Below are positions 57,638-64,000 of a stretch of 64,000 bases of DNA, in pieces. The stretch is from Macrocystis pyrifera (lineage: Eukaryota; Sar; Phaeophyceae; Laminariales; Laminariaceae), in assembly GCA_031763025.1 (NCBI GenBank), contig JASSKH010000007.1:2341276-2405275 (forward strand), given 5' to 3'. A program made the position numbers and the translations under genes. Within the stretch, counting starts at the first letter, position 1; every line of letters begins with the position of its first letter. The notes beneath the pieces were generated by a model. The model made no database searches. It was not told where the DNA came from and worked only from the letters and a program-made list of their open reading frames with translations.

Positions 57638-58090
57638 ATAGAGGTCGGTATCATATCACAAAATGTGATATATTATACGGTATGTCATGTGATATAAGCG
57701 TACCAATGTCACAAAAAAAACCGTGATACGATATAAATATAATCTCATGTAGATATATCATATCATGCGAAATATAACAACTCCAACTTCAACACGAACC
57801 ACCACGACCATGCCATGACAACGACGGCTGTGGATTACAGCAGACAAGCTATGGCTCTCTCCTTGTGTGCGAGCTAGAGTAGCTACAGAGCCATGTCGGC
57901 TTATTACGAAGAACGCCGATCTGCGGGAGATTCTCGGGCGTTTGGAAGGGTTTTCTGTCATACCATACCATACGATATAATATGATATATTATATGATAT
58001 ATGACATGTGATATGATATCATGTATCACTTCGTTTAGAAATATATCATGTATCACATCAGAGCGCTTTCAAAAGTGATAGCGACCTCTA
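57638..58090. mobile_element. MITE with 8-bp target duplication (hAT-like by TSD)
   Basis: Terminal repeats TAGAGGTCGGTATCA (left, one base in) and the inverse of TAGAGGTCGCTATCA (right). Flanks are CTCGGGGA at 57630-57637 and 58091-58098. The outer parts are rich in GTGATATGATAT palindromes; the central 180 bp also occur at 9748-9962. No ORF. An 8-bp duplication fits hAT or related superfamilies, although the termini are not the usual CAGGG type. Confidence 0.85.
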
Positions 58091-58098
58091 CTCGGGGA

Positions 58099-58311
58099 GC
58101 ACGCGATGACCGACAGCGCAGCTTCTTAAAACGGTGACGTCACAGCAGCTGCTGTAGCTGTACATCTTCGCAGCTACCTAGCACAGCTCCACTGCTGCAG
58201 CTGCCGCTGAGCGATAGTGTACATATCATAAGTGTTGCTGGGCTTCATAAGTGCTGCTGGCTGAAGGTGACATGGGATATCTCTTCTCGTTTTTTTTATG
58301 GATGGCAGCAC
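58099..58311. other. GCTGCTG-rich intergenic interval
   Basis: Palindrome-rich CAGCTGCTGTAGCTG/GCAGCTGCCGC words (58140-58265); no gene. Confidence 0.4.
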
Positions 58312-58575
58312 TCAACGAAGCCTGGGTGGCATGTGATATCGGGGCGTTCCATCGATGTCCCCGATACAGCCATCCGAGCAGACCCCCAAAGTGGTGACGC
58401 CGGCTGGGTAGATGACCCTCCCCATGAGTCGGAGGTCTGAATACACGTGCCGGAAAGAACCATCACGCGAATGAATACATTTTGTGGAGAGACCATGCCC
58501 CAAAACCAGGACAGGGCAGAGATTTTCGGAGATTCCTTCGTAAATTTCAACGTCAAGGCTTCGCCCGGGAGCCAT
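58312..58575 (-). CDS. Short hypothetical ORF, 87 codons
   Basis: ATG at 58575 (MAPGRSLDVEIYEGISENLC) to a stop at 58312. Balanced composition with segments such as VYSDLRLMGRVIYPAGVTTL and SDGCIGDIDGTPRYHM looks more protein-like than the repeat-derived ORFs around it. No family recognised, no splice model and no upstream promoter seen. An overlapping minus frame (58296-58655) competes. It could be an exon or transposon fragment. Confidence 0.3.
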   Translation of the reverse strand: MAPGRSLDVEIYEGISENLCPVLVLGHGLSTKCIHSRDGSFRHVYSDLRLMGRVIYPAGVTTLGVCSDGCIGDIDGTPRYHMPPRLR

Positions 58576-58748
58576 GGCGCTGAGCGAGCGGATCCTCCGA
58601 CGCCGGGCGGTTCAGGCGTGGAGGGAGAACGCCCCGGAGAAGAAACCGCGCGCAAAGACGGTCAGAGGCGGGCGAGATCCGCCGACTAAGAATTGATCGG
58701 ATAAGGTTGAGGATCATCACACGTACATTTATACATTTATATTTATAA

Positions 58749-59596
58749 GGGTCATTCCTAACGAACATAAAATGACGATTCGTGATATTGTTTCCGATTT
58801 TTACCATGCGCACTGCTGTTGCACAGCCTATACACTTTTGTAGGCGAAACAAGATCAGGAAGATAATAGAGCCACAAAGTAGTACGATAACGTGCGGTCT
58901 GAATCGGGATTTTTGTGTCGTGATTCATGAAGAAAAAAAACACACGATTCATGACGCCATTTTTTCAAGATTTCTCTAAAAACAAACAAAATCACAATTC
59001 GTGACATTTGTCGCTTCGAAATACGTCTGATCAAGGTCCCACGCAACCCACGCGGACCAACGTTATCCGAAGGCCGGTATAGGGGAGATGGCAGACTCTG
59101 CTTCGTACGCCGCTTGTGGACAACGGGCGGCTACTCAAAGACACCGCTGAGGGCGGGCTAACGAGCACGTTGTGGCCTCCCATTTTCGGGAGGAGTCACA
59201 GCTCGAAGACGAAAGCGAAAAAGGACCTGAGAATGTCATAGGTCAGGCCGGGCAGACAGTCTGCGAGATGGAATCTCGCTGACCGGGCTTGGCCGACGGT
59301 CGGTGAGATTGGAATGTCGCAGGCTGGGTCAGGATTCGGCCCTTCGAATATATCACGGGCCGGGCCAGGCACGGTCGGCCCGGCCCGGCCTGGCCGTGCC
59401 CCACTCGCGAGGGTTGGCTCTACCGCAAAAAATCGTGTGGTTTGAAATATCGGAATATTTTGTTTGAAAATATCACGAAACGTGACGTTTTTCGGCTTTT
59501 TTCGTTAGAACTGAAATGTCATGGATCGTGATCCTTCTTTAGGCCTAAAGTCACGAATCGTGTTTTTTTTTTTTTTCGGTTCGTCAGGAATGGCCC
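58749..59596. mobile_element. PIF/Harbinger-like MITE, 848 bp
   Basis: Inverted termini GGGTCATTCCTAACGAAC and, inverted from the right end, GGGCCATTCCTGACGAAC, each followed inward by A-rich sequence and ACGATTCGTGA. The flank is TAA on both sides (58746-58748, 59597-59599). A 3-bp TWA target and GG-starting TIRs are typical of PIF/Harbinger. The interior has palindromic CACGATTCGTG words and a GC-rich centre (GGCCGGGCCAGGCACGG, 59350-59400). No transposase. Confidence 0.85.
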
Positions 59597-59944
59597 TAAG
59601 CATAATAATACCGACACAAAACGTTTTTTCTTCTCTAACTCGTAGCGCTGTTATAGCTGACCAAAACAAAACATAGCAGCAGTAACCACACAAACGCATT
59701 AAGGCGCTTACACCAACGAAAAATCAGAGGGTACGGCTGGATTGGTTGGTTTGTTGATACTACGTACCTGTTACACAGAGTATGTTAGAATTGGGTATTC
59801 CGTGAGCTATTTATCGATGATCAGTACGCGTATCATGCCTCTTCAGGGTTGTTGCCTAGTCGATGAATATTTCGAGCGGCGTAATTTGTACCGTATGCTT
59901 TGTTCATGTTTGGCGTTACATTTCGGTTGGATCGCACAGCTGGG

Positions 59945-60767
59945 ATTCTGATATAGAACTACTTGTAGATATATTTCTCTTTGAGCGTGCTCGGTTGATA
60001 CATCCTTGGCCTCTCAGAGCTCCCACTTGGGAATCGCCTCCTTTTTTTACTTGACGAACCTTTCCAGCGGGTTTTTGTTTTCTCCATTCATTTCTCTTTG
60101 CACTTTCGTTTCGTGTGCGTGCGTGTACTCCGAGCACGGTTCCGCGGCCCGGCGCCCTCGCGGATGTCAGCGGGTGCTGGCGGGTAGAGGGAAGGTTGAA
60201 AAAAGCGGTGTCGCCGTTTTCGTGCCTAGGCGTCGCGTGTGCCTCGAGACACGAGGGAAGCACGAATGGACAATGTCTGGCCTCCGTTTGTGGTTTTCGA
60301 TTTAGTATCCACGACATTAACAAGGATCGTTTGGGATTTCAAGATAATATTCAAGCGGTGTTTGATTTTGCGACCGGTCTTGGAGCTCAAAGAGAGAGGT
60401 AAGAAGTCTGAGCAACAACTTTGTCGAGCTGGCGAACGAGGGCCACGGTGAGCACCGGGCTTCATGCGAGGCGGGCGACGGGGATCACTGGGGCGGAGAG
60501 GGGGGAAAGCTTACCCGGATCGAATCGGATGGGAGGTGGTCGCGAGAGGGGCGGGTGGCGTGCGAGGCTGGCGTCCTGGATGTTTTCCCCTGAAGCATGG
60601 CGGCGGGACTCTTGGCGTTATCAAGTCACCAGTTTGCAACTACAATCATAAAAAAAACTTTATATATATTCAATCTCGGACCTCTGTCCGCTTCGCATAA
60701 TTTAATGTAGTTTTCCTTCCTGAGCGAGGGTAGCGGGCGTCGAAGGCTGCCCGCGGAGCGAAGCGCC
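59945..60767 (+). repeat. R1 copy g (forward, internal deletion)
   Basis: Starts ATATAGAACTACTTGTAG and ends GCGAAGCGCCTTG. It jumps from GCGTGCGAGGCTG to GTCCTGGATGTTTTCCCCTG at about 60576, lacking roughly 400 bp found in copy d. Confidence 0.87.
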
Positions 60768-62534
60768 TTGCATATATATATATGTGGACGATCGTTTTGT
60801 TTCGCTTACGGTACTCGCGTACTCGCGGTGTTAATAATATCTATGCGTGGGTCGGAGAGCGCCCGTTAAACCCATCCGCTAGCACGTCTTGTGCGAATCT
60901 GGTCGGTCATACTTGAGACCGATGCAGCATCATTACGCATCAGCTTAACAGCTGTCCGCGCCGCCTCTGCCTGAGATCGATGTCCATCGGTCATAAAACA
61001 GCCAAATTACAACAGAGTATCATCCGACTATCGGTAGATTGGTATCATCAACCGTGCCAGTCAGTCACATCACGTCATATTATACTCGTCAAGTACCATA
61101 GTAGTGGTAACGTTGTCTGCACAAAGAGTTTAGTAGATATACCCAGTTGGTGCATCATATTCTGCTGCTGTACGAAGCACGACAGTAGTACAGTAGTAGC
61201 GAGCACGATCATCCAACTAATTATTGTTGTGTTAGTAGTACACAACATCTATCTATCGTCTTTCCCACTCTTGTGCTGCTGCTGATTATATTGATTGGCA
61301 ATACACCAACGCGATGAGCAGCACGCAACGATCCACAGCGCGGACACTCGCATCGGTAGACAACACAACAATGGACCCAACAAAGTGGAGCAGCAGTTGA
61401 GACAAACTAACGCGCCGAGGATACCCGTATCTATAGGCATACACCGGGACGGACAGCATGCCGAATGGTCTGTTGATGCTGTTTATACGCCCGAAGAATT
61501 GCGATGTCATGAGTCAGGAATCACGAGAAGGCACTTTCATACCTTGCCAAAAAAAGGACAGACAAACGACAGACAGCAGCAGCAGCTGAGAGCTTTGGCC
61601 GTCGAAGGCTTCGAACTTTTGCAGCTGCTGCTCCTGAGCTACAGCTCCCCAGCAGTGGCTTGGCTGCCGCCTGCCGCTGACTGCGGAGAACTGTTTTTGC
61701 AGCTAGCTGCTGCTGCTTCAAAAGCTGCTGCCGAGCTTTGGCCGCTGAGAGCTTTGGCCACGATCAGCACATGATTTTTCTAGGACTGTCGCGACGGCAG
61801 ATAGATAGGTCACAGAGAGGGACAGCACCACCACAACAATGTTGCCGAAACGCCTACTTGCTGGTACTTGACTACACATTCCTGAGCATGCCAGCGTCCC
61901 CTTAAGGCATTTTGTAAGGCATTAGCCCTGACCCAAAGAAAGCATTTAAGGCATGAAAAGGAACTTAGCGTTAATAATTGTCAGCGGGTCTAGCCCTCAT
62001 TTTTTCGTTCGCGGCGATCTCGTCTCGCGGAGGTACATGCCCTTAGGGCGATTCGGTTAAGGCTGCTATGCCAGGCGTAAAACGTAAAAGGTAGACAAGA
62101 CTTATTGTGTGTCTATAACCCGCCGTCAAAGGCGTCCGCTTGTTGCCTGCGCTATACTATGAACGTCACAAAGAGAGAGGTACGAATACCTATATGTTAC
62201 ACCACCACATGCACACACAAAAAAAGAGGAGTAGCTGCAGTTGCTGTCACCAGCTGCACTGTCACATACACCACAGCAGGTTGGTCGCACCTATGTCTCA
62301 TCGGGTGCACCTCTTACATGCATACAGGAGGAGTCGTTATGTGACACACCCGGGTCGTATAGTACTACATCATCGACTGCCCCTAAAAAGGAAGCATCTA
62401 TGTATACCCAGGTATCCAAGCATCATCTCAGATCATAACGCCTCGCTTCACAATAGAAAACCCTATGGTAGCCTCCGCATACCTGTATGAAACGGCCGAG
62501 TACTTGCAGTACATACTTCGAAATATGTTTCAAC
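60768..62534. other. No gene recognised; CAG-rich segment
   Basis: 61565-61760 holds mixed CAGCAGCTG/GCTGCTG words and three copies of GAGCTTTGGCC or GAGAGCTTTGGCC. The rest is anonymous. Confidence 0.4.
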
Positions 62535-62620
62535 CTTTTTAGGACTGCAGTCCCGTTTAGGGGACAAACTGCTTGGTATTTGAGTAGTTTGTCCCCAAAC
62601 CGGGACGGCAGTCGTAAAAG
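62535..62620. repeat. Long imperfect hairpin with 35-bp stem
   Basis: The arm 62535-62570 (core CAGTCCCGTTTAGGGGACAA) pairs with 62586-62620 (core TTGTCCCCAAACCGGGAC) around a 15-base loop with only a few mismatches. Compatible with a microRNA-type precursor or a small foldback element. No flanking duplication is evident. Confidence 0.7.
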
Positions 62621-63863
62621 TGTGCACGGACAGTGTCTATACACAGTATAGCGTGCCATTTCAAACCTCAAATGTCAAACGCAAACGCCACTTGTTGCTG
62701 CGTAACCACTCATGTTGGCGGCTGGAGAAGGAAGAGTTATTGCAGTAATGGCAGAAGTATTCCCGTCGGGGAACATGTTGGATGGATAATCGCAAAGTGT
62801 ATTGAGCGCACAGCTGCTTCTCTTCTTACCACAGAAACTGGCACTGCCCACAAGTCCCTTGGAGAAGCTCCCCAGCTGAAATGTCACGGCGACGTCGTCG
62901 AGCACAAAGGCTATAACCAGGACCTCTATCGCGTCGACGAACCAACCCTAAAATGTGATCGGAAAACGGGAAGAAGAGGCGAAGTTCGTGATGCATCATG
63001 TTTGGCTGATGGAGTTGACGAAGAATGCTGCTGTGGCTCATGTTCCATACAAAAGTTAACGTTGTTGCTTTACAAACAATACGTACGTGTGGATAATTTG
63101 TGAATAAATAATTTCAGGTTGATTTATTCTTGTTTTTGCAGAATTTACAGCTATTAATTGATACTTGGTAGGCGTTTGTGCTCAGCGAGGAATGCCACCA
63201 TATATAGTACACTAGACATAACATATGTATAAATTAATAAACCATTGTTTTCGTCACTTTCTTCTCTGAACGAGTCGGTTGTAGGTACCCCAAGGCACAC
63301 GCGAAAAAGAAATTGTGCAAACATTCGCAGAATTAACTGCGCCAGGTCAATATTTCAAGTATATAGTATAACACCTATAAAAGTCGATCCTGCACTGCTG
63401 TACTACGAGCTGGTTCCAGCGACCCCCATAAAGTTCCACCTTCGGGCAGTAAAACTAAGAATACACTGGAATCACAGCACAAAGGATATCCACGAGACCG
63501 CATCAACTACGGAAACACATCCATCTCAGCGAAGCTGATTTTGGCGTGCGAGATGTAGGTCGTGAGATATGGGAATTGTTCGTATTATTTCGGGAGGCGT
63601 TGATTCATAGGGATTCAAGGGGTCTGTAGTAAAATCCATAAGTTTCTTTTGGCCATAAACCGGCCAATACGTGGAAGAAGTCGACGCTAGACGTATTGAC
63701 ATGATCACATTAGCAAGGGGAAGACGTCTGCGACACTTGTTTCGTTCTGCGAGCCCTGCAAGGCTATGTACGAAAACGCCTGTCAAAGTTATCCCAAAGT
63801 TCTACTTCATGTGGGGAGTTGCGTGAGCAGCAACGGCAGAACAGCGCAGCGGCCGTGGTACGT
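62621..63863. other. No gene recognised
   Basis: A 156-codon plus ORF (62633-63103) is Cys- and Thr-rich (CCCVTTHVGGWRRKSYCSNG) with no family I know; probably chance. AT-rich thereafter. Confidence 0.35.
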
Positions 63864-63896
<33 letters not shown>

Positions 63897-63931
63897 TAGG
63901 GAGCAGCAGCAACAGCAGCAACAGCAACAAA
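63864..63931 (+). repeat. GCA/CAA microsatellite
   Basis: Eleven GCA triplets, a short interruption (GCTAGGGA), then GCAGCAGCAACAGCAGCAAC repeats. Confidence 0.95.
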
Positions 63932-64000
63932 CAGTATATCACGTACGCCCGGGGGCGCCCCGGCACAGCCGTCGTGGTGGGGAGGCACGGTGATCGAGGG

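Overview
This window is eukaryotic. It has GT-AG introns, one multi-exon gene, SINE-like elements with A-rich tails, Ty1/copia and other LTR retroelements, several classes of MITE, and CAG/CTG microsatellites. Nothing looks bacterial: there are no operons, no Shine-Dalgarno sites and no long contiguous ORFs outside transposons. A compact transporter gene cut into many small exons, together with copia elements, tyrosine-recombinase remnants and abundant CAG repeats, would fit a multicellular stramenopile such as a brown alga. That placement is inference; the sequence contains no decisive taxonomic marker.

Layout. 1-6.2 kb is satellite-like DNA: CTTCCA palindromes, a CTG-rich block and a CAGATC minisatellite. 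6.2-9.5 kb holds two inverted copies of a hAT-type non-autonomous element filled with GGGTC arrays, a tRNA-derived SINE and a 104-bp Stowaway-like MITE. 9.97-32.46 kb is a nested cluster. A dispersed repeat (called R1 here) forms inverted outer arms ending CAAGGCG/CGCCTTG, with a 9-bp direct repeat outside. Into these arms went a 1.9-kb LTR-like element (10184-12043) and a 10.2-kb LTR element with no recognisable gag-pol (12957-23166). Between the arms is a decayed 6.95-kb copia element on the minus strand (23223-30172), itself broken by a second SINE copy. 33-35.8 kb carries more R1 copies. 35.8-38.5 kb has a foldback element with a 1.2-kb TRIM-like LTR element inside it, then a broken tyrosine-recombinase gene.

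41.3-46.2 kb holds the only host-type gene I can defend, a minus-strand major facilitator superfamily transporter of the SV2/SVOP type. Nine exons were read by splice sites, phase and motifs. Its first exon(s) were not found, and a T7 run in one exon breaks the frame by one base. 49.5-57 kb is a satellite block rich in TAACGT/GTTAC, interrupted by a young copia element (51981-56219) with nearly identical LTRs and a perfect 5-bp target duplication, yet with a deleted and frameshifted interior. 57.6-60.8 kb holds an 8-bp-TSD MITE, a Harbinger-like MITE (TSD TAA) and another R1 copy. The rest is mostly featureless, apart from a long hairpin at 62.5 kb and a CAG microsatellite at the right edge.

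How it works together: apart from the transporter, the window records successive insertions whose order can be read from target-site duplications. Almost every long ORF is a transposon fragment or a chance frame in a repeat.
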